A DNA stretch of 64,000 bases. Source: Podocnemis expansa (lineage: Eukaryota; Chordata; Testudines; Podocnemididae). A program made the position numbers and the translations under genes. This document shows, one piece after another, positions 1-11,164 of the stretch. The notes below the pieces were generated by a model. It saw only the letters and a program-made list of their open reading frames with translations. It was not told the DNA's origin and did not search any database. The stretch covers positions 1,938,563 through 2,002,562 of the forward strand of contig ML682029.1 of assembly GCA_007922195.1 (NCBI GenBank). The letters are read 5' to 3'. Position 1 is the stretch's first letter, and the number at the start of each line of letters is the position of its first letter.

Positions 1-47
<47 letters not shown>
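1..47. repeat. (CA)n microsatellite
   Basis: An uninterrupted AC dinucleotide run of about 23 units fills the left edge of the window and may continue beyond it. With the TG run at 172-232 it forms an inverted pair about 125 bases apart. The open frames across these runs come from the dinucleotide repeat and are not genes. Confidence 0.97.
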
Positions 48-48
<1 letters not shown>

Positions 49-170
49 TGTTCAGTCAATCCCTTTGTTTCGTCTTTAGTTCAAACCGACCAGAGAAATC
101 CTCTTTGAAAACTCCGTTTTCGTTTGTTGTTCGTTTTATTTGTGTTTCTTTTGGTTTTTCCCGTGGGATC

Positions 171-171
<1 letters not shown>

Positions 172-232
<61 letters not shown>
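172..232. repeat. (TG)n microsatellite
   Basis: A near-perfect TG run of about 30 units. It is the complement of the CA run at the left edge, so the two could pair as a hairpin. Alternating purine-pyrimidine tracts of this length can also adopt Z-DNA; this is general knowledge, not something seen here. Confidence 0.96.
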
Positions 233-235
<3 letters not shown>

Positions 236-479
236 TCTCTCTCTCCTCCATGTTACTTTTGCATCTTTTCTTTTCTCAGCGGCTGCAAAACAAAACCCCA
301 GAAACCCAATAAATAAAAGGCAGCCCGTGTTTGCTGGGGTTGCGGGGCTCGCAGGGTATTTTTGGACCCGGGTTGTGGGCCGGGAGAAGGGGCGAGGACA
401 CGCCTGGCCCGGGGGTCCCAATGCGGGGCCGGGCACCTCCTTAATCCGGTTCGTGCGGGGCCGTGTCGGTGGCCGGGGG

Positions 480-509
480 GAAGCGAAGCGAAGCGAAGCG
501 AAGCGAAGC
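480..509. repeat. (GAAGC)n short tandem repeat
   Basis: About six units of the pentamer GAAGC sit inside the CpG-rich block. No function can be assigned. Confidence 0.85.
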
Positions 510-782
510 GGTCTGACCGGTCTGGGGCCGGGCCGGCGGGCGGGGGCTCGGGTTGCGGCTCAGGATTAAGGAGCCGGGGGAGGAAACGAGCCGCCCAAAT
601 CCCGCGGCCGGGGCTGGGGAGAGAGGCCGGGAGAAGGGACCGGATTGGGGCCAGCGCCGCCGTGTAAACGCGGCTCTGCCTGGATCCGCTTCTGGCCCCC
701 GCTCCGTTTCCACTGCGGCTCCAGCCCGTGCTCGCTGCCGACCCTGGGGCTTTTTGCGGAGGAAAATCCCCTAAAAACCCCG

Positions 783-801
783 CAGCAGCAGCAGCAGCAG
801 C
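783..801. repeat. (CAG)n short tandem repeat
   Basis: Six CAG trinucleotides lie in the CpG-rich block. They could be part of a 5' UTR, but no coding frame around them is recognisable. Confidence 0.85.
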
Positions 802-960
802 CCGGCAAGTGGGGGGGAGGTCACCGCCCTTCCCAGCCCGGTGCGGGAAACTGAGGCGGGGCTGAGGGGCCGGGGGCCTTTGGTGCCTGGGGTCTCCCCT
901 CGGGGCTGCGATGAGGAGGAGAGGAACTGGGGGCCCAGCCCAGGGCTTTGCCGTCGCTTT

Positions 961-2467
961 TCTACGCACAAGTTTCAGCCTGAACTGCTTCCAGGAAAGA
1001 GAATGGGGGAAAAGAGCAGGTTTGAGTCTTTTTTTTTTTTAATCTTCCTCCTATTTAGCCCTTGGCAGAGCAGGACATGGCCCCCAAGCCTGAGGGCCCC
1101 TTTCCCCCCCTCTCCCCCCAGCTGTAGCTGTAATGATAATCCATGGCCCATTAGCCCTATAGTGCTGGGGACTCCAGGCCCAAGGGGCTGGCTTGGAAAA
1201 GAGACCTGGGCCGGTGTCCAGGCATGGGGGGGGGTCCTCAATCCAGGGGTGTTTTCCCCACGAGAGCCTTTGGGGGCTGAAAATTTACCAGGCCATGCAC
1301 ACTGGTGTGTGTGAGAAGGTGTGTGTTGGTGTGTGTGTTGCTCTGTGTCTGTGTGTTTTCATCCCACCCAAACTGGCGCGAGGTTGACAACTGAAGGTTT
1401 TTTTAAAAGCTAAGCCTGGTCTGTTTGCAGCCCCTGGATTAATTGTGGTGCAATATTCCTTCTTGTCCCCCCCTCCATCGCACCCCCCGTCTATTTAATC
1501 TCAAACTGACAGTGGAAGAATAAGGCACAGGGGGGCTGGGGGCTCCTTCCCAGGGGTGTCTGCCCAGCTTTGAGGAGGAGGCAGAGCCGAAGGAGGGGAA
1601 GGGCTCAGCTTTGCTCTTTTGTTCTCTGGAGGAGCCAGGGCCAGGTGAGGAGCAGCCAGGCAGAAACACCCCGGACAACTCCCAGCACAGGGCCAGTGAG
1701 CTGGGCTGAGATGCAGGAAAAGGGACCTGAGGGCATCACTGAGCTGCAGAGCAAGCAGCTTGGCTGGAGAATCAGTGGCGCCCCTTTGTACCACACTTGT
1801 GGGGAACAAATCCTGCATTCACCTTGCTTTGTATTAATGTGGCAAGAGGGAGAGAAAACCGGACCGACTCAGTGGCCAGCCCAAAACCGGTTGCCATCAA
1901 TGGAGACACTCCCCCTGATTGCATCAAAAGAAAGAAAGAAAGAAGTGACACCAGAGGGGAAATATTAATGTTAATTCATTTCAAGAATAAGAGCTGAGGC
2001 TGGCACAAAAACCAAAGCCATTGGACTCCTACATGCAGGAGAAGAGGAAGGGGAGATCTTAGCCCTGAAAGAGAAGAGGCAGAGGTGAAACAGGTTGAAA
2101 TGCTTGGTGGCAGGCATTCAAAATGATCTCCTGGATGCAATAGATAAACTATGCCTTGTAAAGCCTGCGTGGACAAAATGCAGAATTGCTTAAAGGCCTA
2201 ATTCTGTATTTGGCTGAACTATTAACAGTAGCATTAAAGATTGCCTTAAAACCACTGTTATTAGTTCAAGATCCCCCAGCTCTGGTTTTTGGAATTCGGT
2301 GTCTTTGCAGCAGAAAGTGTTAAAGAGAGATCAGGGATCATTTACTTGGCTTTGCGGTAAAAGGAATAGCTGGAAATTGGGCAGGCACATATTTTCTCTG
2401 CTGGCCTGGAAAAGCGAGGGAAGGACAGTTTGTTTTTTAAAATTATTTGATTGCAGATTCGCGTATG
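961..2467. other. Unassigned sequence downstream of CpG island
   Basis: I see no gene or mobile element here. There is an imperfect TG-rich stretch at about 1307-1357. The open frames are short and in conflicting registers, and none has a recognisable domain. Confidence 0.5.
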
Positions 2468-2900
2468 AGATCATAGAAGATGAGGCTTGGGAGAGACCTC
2501 AGGAGGTCTCTAGTCTAGCCCCCCCAGCAGGGCCGACCCCGACTAAATCTGCCCAGCTGGTGCTTTGTACGACTGGGCCTTAAACACCTCTAAGGCAGGA
2601 GATTCCTCCACCTCCCTAGGTAACCCATTCCCAGGCTTCACCATCCTCCTAGGGAAATTTTTCTTAATATCCAACCGTGACCTCCCCCACTGCAACTTGA
2701 GACCACTGCTCCTTGTTCTGTCGCCCGCCACCACTGAGAACAGCCCGGCTCCATCCTCCCTCAATCCCTCCATTCAGGTAGCTGAAGGCGGCTATCAAAT
2801 CCCTCCCCCACCCCTCGCTTTTCTCTTCTGCAGCCTAAACAAGCCCAGGTCTCTCAGCCTCTCTCACAAGTCATGGCTCCAGCTCCCCCATCATTTTAGC
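2468..2900 (-). mobile_element. CR1 LINE, 3' end fragment
   Basis: The plus strand opens with ATCATAGAAGATGAGG, the reverse of the CR1 3' tail built on ATTCTATGAT units. It then runs through typical CR1 3' sequence: the GGAGATTCC(T)CCACCTCC block, the CCACTGCAACTTGAGACCA block, and a degraded stretch ending near 2900. The LINE is therefore on the minus strand with its 3' end at the low coordinate. Only the untranslated and distal part is present, so the copy is dead. Confidence 0.9.
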
Positions 2901-2989
2901 AAAGTTCTTCCCTGTAGAAATAAAACACGTTACGCAACCTTCACTACAGCCCAGGCTGTCAGCTCTGCCTGTGACAAAAATAGATCTTT

Positions 2990-3255
2990 GCCATTACTGT
3001 GGCTAAATAAGTCCTTCCCGTAACCTCACTGAGAGATGGTCATTCCTGCCCAGAGTATAATAAGACTCTCTGTCTGCAGGTAACTTCTTAATAGCTTTGC
3101 CTGTTATTAATAGTTGTATTTTCTTCCCATTCTGTAAATTCCCCATTGTCAAGTGTCTGACAGAGTGGGATTTTCTCCCATGAGAGCTCAAGAAATAAAT
3201 AAATATTAGTCTTCAAAAGTGCCACAGGACTCCTTGTTTGCTTTTCTTAATAGCT
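2990..3255 (+). mobile_element. Fold-back retroposon copy A, partial
   Basis: It carries the downstream arm of the fold-back family: a GACAGAGTGGGATTTTCTCC block, then an arm ending AAAGTGCCACAGGACTCCTT. The constant 3' terminus (GACTAACACGGCTGCCCC) is missing. The left boundary is uncertain. Confidence 0.65.
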
Positions 3256-3286
3256 GTCTCCCGACAAGATACGCCACCATTGTTAA

Positions 3287-3801
3287 GTTCCAAAGGGGCA
3301 GCCGTGTTAGTCTAGTAAAGCAAAAAAAGCAAGGAGTCTTCTGGCCCTTAAAGACTAACAGATTTATTTATCGCGTGAGCTTTCGTGGGAGAATATCCCA
3401 CTTTGTCAGAGCCTTTGAAGAGGGAGAACTTACAGAATTGGATGAAAAATAAATGCACGGGAACGTAAGACATGTGATCAGCTCATACTGCAACAGCAAA
3501 TCAGAACATTTGTAAGGATTCAAACTTTAGGAAACAGTATGCAGAGGGAGAGTGAAGTCAAATTACCTGTTATAATGTGAAAACAATCCATACTCACGGT
3601 TCAGCCCTGCAAATGCTCTGATTTGCTGTTGCAGTATGACCTGATCCCATGTCTTACACCCCCCCCTGCACTTATTTACATCCAATTCTGTAAGTTCCCC
3701 CTCTTCAAAGCGTCTGACAAAGTGGGATTTTCTCCCACGAAAGCTCATGCGATAAATAAATCTGTTAGTCTTTAAGTGCCACAAGACTCCTTGGTTTTTT
3801 T
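3287..3801 (-). mobile_element. Fold-back retroposon copy B, long hairpin
   Basis: This is the most complete copy. The left arm runs from TTCCAAAGGGGCAGCC through GACTAACAGATTTATTTATC and continues to about 3515. The right arm, from about 3607 to 3801, is its reverse complement with few mismatches. The arms pair over roughly 200 bases around a loop of about 90 bases. The element is flanked by a 12-bp duplication with one mismatch, CACCATTGTTAA at 3275-3286 and CACCGTTGTTAA at 3802-3813. The right arm stops at a T run and lacks about 45 bases that the left end has, so the two ends are not equivalent. Taking the constant end as 3', the sense strand is minus. Confidence 0.85.
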
Positions 3802-3813
3802 CACCGTTGTTAA

Positions 3814-4640
3814 CTGGATATTGGACTTTCGAGAGTGTAGAGAAGATGTGGACCCGGCTCTGAAGATCTTACAGGCTGATTCTGTGGTTCTCATCCTTTC
3901 CCCTCCTGTCTAGCTGTGCCCTCATTTCATTGACTAACATGGGTACAGCAGCGTGCACTATGGTGGGACTAAGAGGCTACATCTTGTCATCTTTACCCAC
4001 ATCTTTACTCATATCTTGTAATCTTTACTCACAGGAGTCTTCCTTACTCCAGCGAGGAATCAGGTATTCAGTGGTTAAAGGAGGCAGACCTGGATCCTTT
4101 TTCTTCCTAGATAAGGCTTTGATAGAAAAACTGCTATTTGAAGGGCTCTGGATCACCTCCTGGATGAACAAGGGCAGGGCTGTAAGTCACAAGAGCAAAA
4201 CCACTTCCCTTAAGAGCTCATACTCAGAATGAGAAAATCGTGCTTCTTCCTCTCCTCCATGGGTTCAGCATCTGTTGACTGTGTCTGCCCTGCTGTCTTC
4301 TCTAGCACCTGGCCGAAGAATTTCTGAAATCGTGATTTTTGTAGCACACCCAAGAGTGTGCAATTGCTAGCCAGGCAGCCACAGACCTAAACCTGACCCT
4401 GCACAGGGATAGCTGGGCATGGAGACCTCTAGAAGGGCCCAGTCAAGGTTAACAGGATAGGGGTCTATTTTTCAGAAGTGACTGATTTGAGACACATCTT
4501 TTTTTGGGCTCCCACCCAAGATCTAACCCCGGGTGTAGACCATGGTGAGTCGACAGAAGAATTCTTCCCTCAGTCTTGCTACTGGCTCTCGGGAAGGTGG
4601 ATTAACTGCCCCAAAGGGAACCCCTCCCCTTGCTGAAGTG
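3814..4640. other. Unassigned intergenic sequence
   Basis: Nothing recognisable. There are only short open frames without domain signatures. Confidence 0.45.
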
Positions 4641-4765
4641 AGGTTATGTCTACACTAGCTGCTTTTAGGTCTCTAGTGTAGACATACGCTGAGTGTCTAC
4701 ACTAAAGCACTGCCGTGTTGCAGATATGCCGCTGCAGCCTTTTGAGTGTAGCCAAGCCCTTACCT
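4641..4765. mobile_element. Short MITE-like element
   Basis: The left end TTATGTCTACACTAGC and the right end AGTGTAGCCAAGCCC form imperfect inverted ends, with two internal GTGTCTACACTA / AGTGTAGACATA stretches. This matches a common turtle and crocodilian miniature element as I remember it. No clear target duplication was found. Confidence 0.5.
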
Positions 4766-4870
4766 GGAAAAGCCTCTGGAAACCTACAAGGTGAATTGCA
4801 GATTTGGCACTGGGGCTACCGCTGCTGGAATCCGGTGCCCTCTTTTGGTGCCTGCAATTCAAGAAGGCAT

Positions 4871-5345
4871 TTGGTAAAGCAGACAGGGGTCTGAGAAGAG
4901 TCAGGAGAATGATTGAAGGGTTAAAATCCAATGCCTTGTAACAAGTGATCCAAGGACAGAGAGAAAATAAAGGGGTGACTTGGGCACAGTCTCTAACTAT
5001 CTACATGGGGAGGAAATATTTCATAACAGCCTCTTTTATCTAGCAGAGAAAGGGCTTCCATGATCCAACAGCTAGAGGCTGACAAGAGACAAATTCAGAC
5101 CAGAAATAAGACACATATTTTGAATGATGAGAGTAATTAGTGAGTGAGAAAAATTAAGGTTTGTAGTAGAGTAAATGCGGTTTGTGGTAGTCTCTGTCAC
5201 TGGCAATTTTTAAATCAAGATTGGCTGTTCTTCTAAGATCTTCTCTGGCAGTTAATGTGGGGAAGGTCTCCAGTCTGTGCTATCCAGGTGGTCAGACTAG
5301 ACGATCACAATATTCTCTTTTGGCCTCTGATTCTATTCACCTGTG
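4871..5345 (+). mobile_element. CR1 LINE, 3' end fragment
   Basis: The stretch aligns by eye with the plus-strand CR1 3' region: GGAGAATGATTGAAGG, then the CTACATGGGGAGG block, the GAGAAAGGGCTTCCATGATC block, GGCAATTTTTAAATCAAGAT, and the terminal GGTCAGACTAGACGATCACA followed by GATTCTATTCAC. It is diverged and carries no intact ORF. Confidence 0.85.
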
Positions 5346-6423
5346 AAAAACCAGAAAGGAAAACTGTCTCTTACACAGAGTGCTACGCTGGCTGCTTAGG
5401 TATGTGGAGTACAAGCAGCACAAAAATACATGGCAACACAATGGCGGCTTTTGGGGCAGGCAGCCGCCTAGTGCCCCAAGCAATAAGGGGGCCCCGTCCT
5501 CAATTTGGTGGACAGAGATGAAAATACAGAAATTGTTACCATCCAACAGGGCCAGCGGGGCTGGAAGCCTCAGCACTTTTCAGTCTTGGCTCATCAAGGC
5601 AAGTTATCATTAGGATCTGTGCTTCATCTGAATCGCAGATTTCACCAGTCTCTGCCCGTCACCTTCACACTGACATGCTAAAAGAGCAGGAGCAAGCAAT
5701 AGACAGCACAAGAGCAGGAACTTTTCCAATGGGCTCATCTTTTAGTTCCTCAGTGTGGCCATTCATTCTGCCATTTTTAATTTTGTGAAATATTGTCTTT
5801 TCCTTTTCTTCTTTTATCTGTTCTTTTGCCTTTTCCTTTGCCTTTGTGACAATTTTTCCTTTGGCTTTGGTTAGCTCAGGTTACCAGGTAGGTCCATATA
5901 GGCTGCTACATATAAATACAGTGCTGCCCTCAGGCCAGCATTACAGCTGTGTATGTCTGTGCTGTATGTCTTTCTTTTGCTAAGTCATTTTTTAGCTCCT
6001 TCTGTCCTTACTGTTTAATATTTTTGAGGTGGCCAGACAACTTGAATACTTGAGAGAATTTCATTGAAATGTGGTGTTTTTCATTTATAGCAACACACTA
6101 GAAGCCTCCGTTTCACTTATTTTTATTTAGTATAATTATTTGTATTAAACGTCTAGTGCACATAAACCCAAGCCTATATGAAAAATTTGTAAGATTTGAG
6201 TGATGAAATGTTAAAAGTGGTATTTTAGTTATTTTTGAGCCATCATTAATGTTTAACACTTCTTATTTATTAATTAATGCACATACTTTTTAAAAAAAAT
6301 TCAGTGTATATTTTAAGTTCGTAGTTCAGCATTAGCTCATTTATGTTAAATGAAAGATGATCGACTTACAAGCTTCATGATGGGAAGATCTATAAAAATC
6401 TCATACCCAAGAATAATTTACTA
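5346..6423. other. Unassigned, partly AT-rich sequence
   Basis: No gene is seen. The part from about 5800 to 6420 is AT-rich. A G/C-rich patch at about 5450-5510 resembles the ends of the AGGGC-type element at 26752, but no boundaries can be drawn. Confidence 0.4.
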
Positions 6424-6478
6424 GTTCCAGAGGGATACGTATGTTAGTTTGGGTCAGCAAAACAAACAAGGAGTCGTG
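6424..6478 (-). mobile_element. Fold-back retroposon copy L, truncated
   Basis: It starts with the constant end in degenerate form (AGTTCCAGAGGGATACG), followed by CAAAACAAACAAGGAGTCGT, and stops at once. Only the 3' terminal part of the sense strand is present, as in a 5'-truncated retroposon. Confidence 0.65.
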
Positions 6479-7425
6479 TGGGGTGGTTAGGGGTGCAGGG
6501 GGACTGGGGCCACAGGGAGAGCGGCAGTGGGGGCCTATACTGGGCCTTTGCCTAAGGGCCCCCAATTGCCTAAGACTGCCTCTGTTGCAACATGCCAGCT
6601 TTTTACAAGTCTTTCGAGCCTGCGTGGAACCCTCTGCCTGCTAATTCTTGCTTCACTGAAAGAGGTCTCAAGACGTGACCCTCCACGTGCCAGATGTGTC
6701 ACTGGGCACTGGGTACTACGACAAACTGGGCTTATTTTGCAAAAGGCCACAATTCAGGACAACACATGAGTGTTAACATAAATGGGCCTTAAGCATGTGC
6801 TGTCTTAAATCTGGAATTTAATTTGGCTTGCGACTGAGGCGATCTAGATTCAAGTCTCCTTCTGTGTTGCGGGAAAATCACCTAATCCTCCATGGCTCAG
6901 ATCCTCAAAGGTAGCTAGGCTCTTAACTTCAACTCAAAAGTGCGTCATGGCACAGCGGTGAGTGTCGTGGCAGGAAGGCTCCCCCGCCGTGGCTGCTGAC
7001 TCTTTAGAGGCTGCTGCTTCTGGAAAAAGAGGGCTTCCCAGAGCTTTTGGCCAAGCACTGCCCAAAGCATTGGAAGGAGGTTGCTTTTTCCCTGCTGGAC
7101 TGGTGCTTTAACACTGCAAACCTCAGCATTTGTCTGAAAGCACTGGGGGAGAGAGTGCTTTCTTGCAGTGGCAGGAGCTAGCCCCCTCTGCTGAACCTGT
7201 CTTTGCAGGCAGTTTTCTTTCGGTTGGGGGGGGGGGACCCAATGCCAAGAGTGGGGAGAGCTCTGGCGGCAGGGGAGCCTTGGTGTGTCATGCATGACTG
7301 GGAACCCTCCCAGCCAGGTGTCATGCCCCTCAAAAGCCTGAGAACCCCTGCAATGCAGGATAGGAGTTTTGCACCTGGGCCTGGGTTTCCTTTATGTGAA
7401 GAGGAGGAGGTAATACCTTCTCCTA
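6479..7425. other. Unassigned; possible MIR-like patch near 6830-6905
   Basis: Around 6830-6905 the stretch GATTCAAGTCTCC ... AAAATCACCTAATCC resembles a decayed MIR/CORE-SINE body. The rest is unassigned. Confidence 0.35.
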
Positions 7426-7502
7426 TTTCGACTGCAAGCTCTTTAGAGCAGGGACTGTCTCTCCCCATGTCTTTTTGTCTCATCTACATTTGCTTTTCCT
7501 GA
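7426..7502 (+). repeat. MIR/CORE-SINE 3'-part fragment
   Basis: The words GCAAGCTCTTTAGAGCAGG and GACTGTCTCT are typical of the conserved 3' portion of amniote CORE-SINEs. The copy is short and heavily diverged. Confidence 0.5.
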
Positions 7503-8460
7503 ACACAAGAGCAGCCAGACCTGGTCAGACCAATGGTCCAGCTAGCCGAGCATCCTGTGGTCTGACAGTGGTCTGTGCCAGATGGTTCAGAGCTATGAAC
7601 AGAACGAGGGAATCATCAAATGATCCATCCCAGGCCCAGCACCCGGCAGGCAGAATTTAGGGAGATCCACAGCATGGGGTTGCATTCCAGCTCATCTTAG
7701 CTAATAGTCATTCATGGACCTGCCCTTCATCAACCTGCTGCTTATTGATTGCATTGGGTGACCGCTGGCTCCTGTGTTACGTGAAGGGGTAAATAACACT
7801 TTCTTATTCAATGTCTCCACACTTGTAATGATTTTACAGGCCTGGATCATGTCCTTGTCTCTTCTAACCTGAACAGTCTGAGTCATTCTACGCTCTCCTC
7901 CCAGGGAAATTGTTCCACAGCCCGAAGCATTTTTCCATTCCTTCTCCCTACTTTTCCCAAGTTAAAGACACCTTATTTTTAGATGAGGTGATCAGAATTG
8001 CAAACAGTATCCAATGTGTGGGCTAATTTTGCTCCCATCAGTTTGCATTTATAGGACTTATATTTTCCAGTATGTGTTATTTTGCACTCGTCAGCACTGA
8101 ATTTCTAGCTGCAATTTTGTTGCCCAATCACCCAGTTCGGTAAGATCTTTTTGTAACTCTTCAGTCAGCTTTGGACTTGACTACATTGAATAATTTTTCA
8201 AGCCAGCAAACTTTGTCACCTAGTGTTATCCCTTTTTCTAGATCATTTATGAATATGTTGAACAACATAGGTTCCTTGTCAGATCCTTAGGGCACCCTGC
8301 TATTTACTTTGCCCCAAAACTGACCATTTATTACTACCCTTTGCTTCCTATCTTTTAACCAGTTACCACTCCCTGACAGGACCTTCCCTCTTATCCCTTA
8401 ATTGCTTACTTTGCTTTTGGTGCGGGGCCTTGCAAAAGGTTTGCTGAACATGCTCATTGC
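7503..8460 (-). mobile_element. CR1 LINE, longer 3' fragment
   Basis: It begins near GACCTGGTCAGACCAATGGT and passes through the CATCAAATGATCCATCCC block, GTAAATAACACTTTCTTATT, the TTTGTTGCCCAATCACCC block and GATCATTTATGAATATGTTG. It ends near GACCTTCCCTCTTATCCC. This order is the reverse complement of the CR1 distal ORF2 and 3' UTR, so the LINE is on the minus strand. The frame is broken throughout. Confidence 0.85.
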
Positions 8461-8750
8461 TGTGTTTCACTAGCATGGATGTTCATGCACTGAATGAAAA
8501 CCAAAATATCAGCGGCACCCATGTGGTTATTTACACCAAAAGCATTTGTGTGATCATCAGTACTACGTGATCACTAGCGCAGTTATAGGTGAACGCAGGC
8601 AGATGGAAATTACCCACTTTTTATTTGGGGAATATGTATTTTACTCACCTCAGTTCTCCTGTGATAAGCAAATCTTGGCTTCACAACCATGACAGCTGAT
8701 GTGTGCATTATCTACCAACTGGCTATATTCAACAAGAGAGCAGCTTTGGA

Positions 8751-9037
8751 AATTATTAAAAAAACAAGGAGTCATGTGGCACTTAAAGACTAACACGTTA
8801 ATTTTTCGTGGGAGAAAATCCCACTTCATCAGATGCTTTGAAGATGGGCGAACTTACAGAACGGAATGAAAATAAATGCAAGGGGGTGTAAAAATTAGGC
8901 TCAGGTCATATAGCATCTGACAAAGTGGGATTTTCTCCCACGAAAGCTCATACAAAAAATAAAGCTGTTAGTCTTTAAGTGCCACATGACTCCTTGGTTT
9001 TTCTGCTGAACTACACTAACATGGCTGCCCCTTTGGA
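8751..9037 (+). mobile_element. Fold-back retroposon copy C
   Basis: It starts with an A run leading into ACAAGGAGTCATGTGGCACT and runs through the GTGGGAGAAAATCCCACTT palindrome. It then returns as the reverse complement and ends in the constant terminus GACTAACATGGCTGCCCC-like sequence. The 11-bp direct repeat TTTGGAAATTA flanks it on both sides. Part of that repeat resembles the element's own end, so the boundary is uncertain by a few bases. Confidence 0.8.
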
Positions 9038-9053
9038 AATTTGGAAATTATGG

Positions 9054-10670
9054 CTTACAAAATCTTGCAATGACCTATGCGTTGCTAGTGCTCTTGTGGA
9101 TTGGCTGAGTACATTTGCTCATTATTAAAAGCATCTGACATTTATTTATTTACTACTGTACATAACTGACAAGTTGAAACCCAATTCAAAATAAAGGGAT
9201 CACTGAAGTGGCCTGGAACACACAAAAGGTTAGTTTACCCCATTTTCTTTTCAAGCACTATGTCATTACATGTGATTTGTCTGACCAATCACAATTCACC
9301 AACACAACTCAACTTGTGGCTAGCCATGGGAACTTGCTCGTGTTTAATGCACAGCATTCCAAAAGAACGTGCCAAATAATTTCAAGTCATTCATTCGACC
9401 AAGGAAATGGCTGGATACAGGTGAGGAGTGGGCGGTCTCTGTTTTCTTTCACTTTGCTGTTCACCTCTAAAAGAGGGCTGGGATGAGTTAACTATTGCTG
9501 GCAGCCTGAGCTTTGTGTGCAGCTGGCATTACTCCGGGGTTCACTTTTCAGAGCCACTGGCATGGCTGCATTTTTGAAAAAAATCTTTCCATGGAACCGC
9601 TCCTCCAGCCCTAACTCCAGGGAATCTGTCAGGCTGAGCAAGCCCGCAGAAACACCAAGGATCCATAATTAACAGCCACACCTTGAAATCAATTTAATCC
9701 AGTAGACGGCAATGTGGACATTTGCCATGAAGTCCAGGAGGCTGCCCTAAAAGCCAGCTGTATGGGCGGCTTCTTCTGTTTGCAGCGTTCCCAGGGAGAT
9801 CTTTAGGAGTGCTATTTACAGGGCTGTAAGCAAGCTTGCCAGCAGGGGTTAATCTCTAGAGAATCAGGGTCACATTTTTAAAGAGGCCTCAACCTGAACT
9901 GGGCATCTGAGTTAGCACCATTCATTGCAAATATAAACAACAGAGTCTGTGAACGTGTAACAGGCCGATCTACGTGAGCAAAGAAGCATTTCAACCCCGC
10001 TGTGCCACTAACTGCACCAGAACAGACAGGACGGTGAGTGCAAAGTTAAAAATGCCAACCCACCCCCTTTCGCACCAAAATGGGCCCAGAATCAGACAGG
10101 GAAGTGCCAGGGCACGTCTAGAGATTTTAGCCAAGGGCCAACCTAGGGGCCTGAATAGGGGGTCAGGCAGGATTGTACTCAGCGCATCTAGCTCCAGTGG
10201 CAATGACTATTTTTAGGCATTAGCTCAAGCGGCTAAGTCAGTAGGAGCTCATATCTCCCAACTCTCACATAGGTGCACCTGGAGAGATTTACACATGGTG
10301 ACACAAGAAGTGTGAGGAAAAGCCAGGAGCTGAAGGCAGGCCTCCCACATCCCACAATGCAGTGCACTAACTGCAAAAGCATCTTTCCATAATGACTGCT
10401 TTTTGAGAAGGAAAGAAGGTTACGGGAAAACAACATGACATCAAAGAAAAAAACATTCTGACCTGGCTTGTGCTGGGGGTCCCGTTTGCACCGTACTGTC
10501 ACACCATAGCTATTTCGGCTCGGGTGACTGCAGCAGCCGCCCAGCACGTCACCTTATTCAGAGCAAAAGGCTGCGCAATGGTGCAGCCAACAATGGTGCA
10601 CCATGGCCCACGCTTCCCTGGGTGTTGATGTGAAGTGTGTCATACACGTCATGGCATCAGAGGCCCCTCG
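9054..10670. other. Unassigned intergenic sequence
   Basis: No recognisable gene, repeat or RNA. The short open frames on both strands lack domain signatures. Confidence 0.45.
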
Positions 10671-10771
10671 CATAAATTAGCTCTTAAGTAATTTGGGACA
10701 GCGACCAGCTTCTTGGTGCATGTTTGTACAGCACCTAATGGGGTTCTTATAATACAAATGCCAATTGCCCA
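10671..10771 (+). repeat. MIR/CORE-SINE 3'-part fragment
   Basis: The stretch TTTGTACAGCACCTAATGGG followed by CTTATAATACAAATGCC is a familiar 3' segment of amniote CORE-SINEs. It directly abuts the next fold-back copy. Confidence 0.6.
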
Positions 10772-10774
10772 GTT

Positions 10775-10868
10775 CCAAAGGGCCAGCTGTATTAGTCTTG
10801 TTCAGCAAAACAAACAAGGCATCCTGTGACACTTTTAAAAACTAACAAATTTATTTATCGCATGAGCT
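10775..10868 (-). mobile_element. Fold-back retroposon copy D, truncated
   Basis: It has the constant end TTCCAAAGGGCCAGCTG followed by one arm, and stops at GCATGAGCT, the same word at which copy G stops. The sense strand is minus by the constant-end rule. No target duplication was found. Confidence 0.7.
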
Positions 10869-11164
10869 ATGGCCTTCAGGGCCATTGATGTCAATAGCAA
10901 AGCTCCCTTTGCTTTCATAGAGAGCAAGGTAAGGCCCTGTAGTATTAAAAATGGGAAGAAAATGTGCAATTGATTTAATACATCTCCACCATTACCTTCC
11001 TTGCGTGCTTAAAGTTAAGGCCATGACTCAGTGAGTGCAGAACTGGGGCCACGAACGCACCTGTCGTGTTCAGTGGAATGGGCTTTTCTGCATAAAGTGC
11101 CTCACACCATCTGGCATGGGGAGGCTCCAGGATTAAGCCTCAGTCTGGTCCCTTTTAGCCAGAT

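Larger units (their letters stand above)
300..960. promoter_or_regulatory. CpG-rich island, candidate promoter
   Basis: This block is strongly GC-rich and dense in CpG, unlike the CpG-poor sequence around it. It contains a five-fold GAAGC tandem at about 480-509 and a run of six CAG units at about 783-801. Several long open frames exist on both strands, as expected of stop-poor GC-rich DNA, and none resembles a known protein. An unmethylated CpG island of this kind normally marks a transcription start, so a promoter or first exon is plausible. Its direction and gene are unknown. By expected synteny it could serve a minus-strand transcript, such as the miR-183 cluster precursor, lying left of the window. 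That is inference only. Confidence 0.6.

Noticed and set aside
56..436. Frames encoding long Thr-His or Cys-Val repeats
   Set aside because: They are translations of the CA/TG microsatellites.
253..969. 238-codon minus-strand open frame in the CpG block
   Set aside because: GC-rich, stop-poor DNA gives long frames on both strands. The peptide is proline/arginine-rich low complexity without domains or splice support.
3287..3801. Reading the fold-back copy as a MULE or other DNA transposon
   Set aside because: The ends are not symmetrical, and truncated copies keep flanking duplications of differing length, which fits retroposition better.
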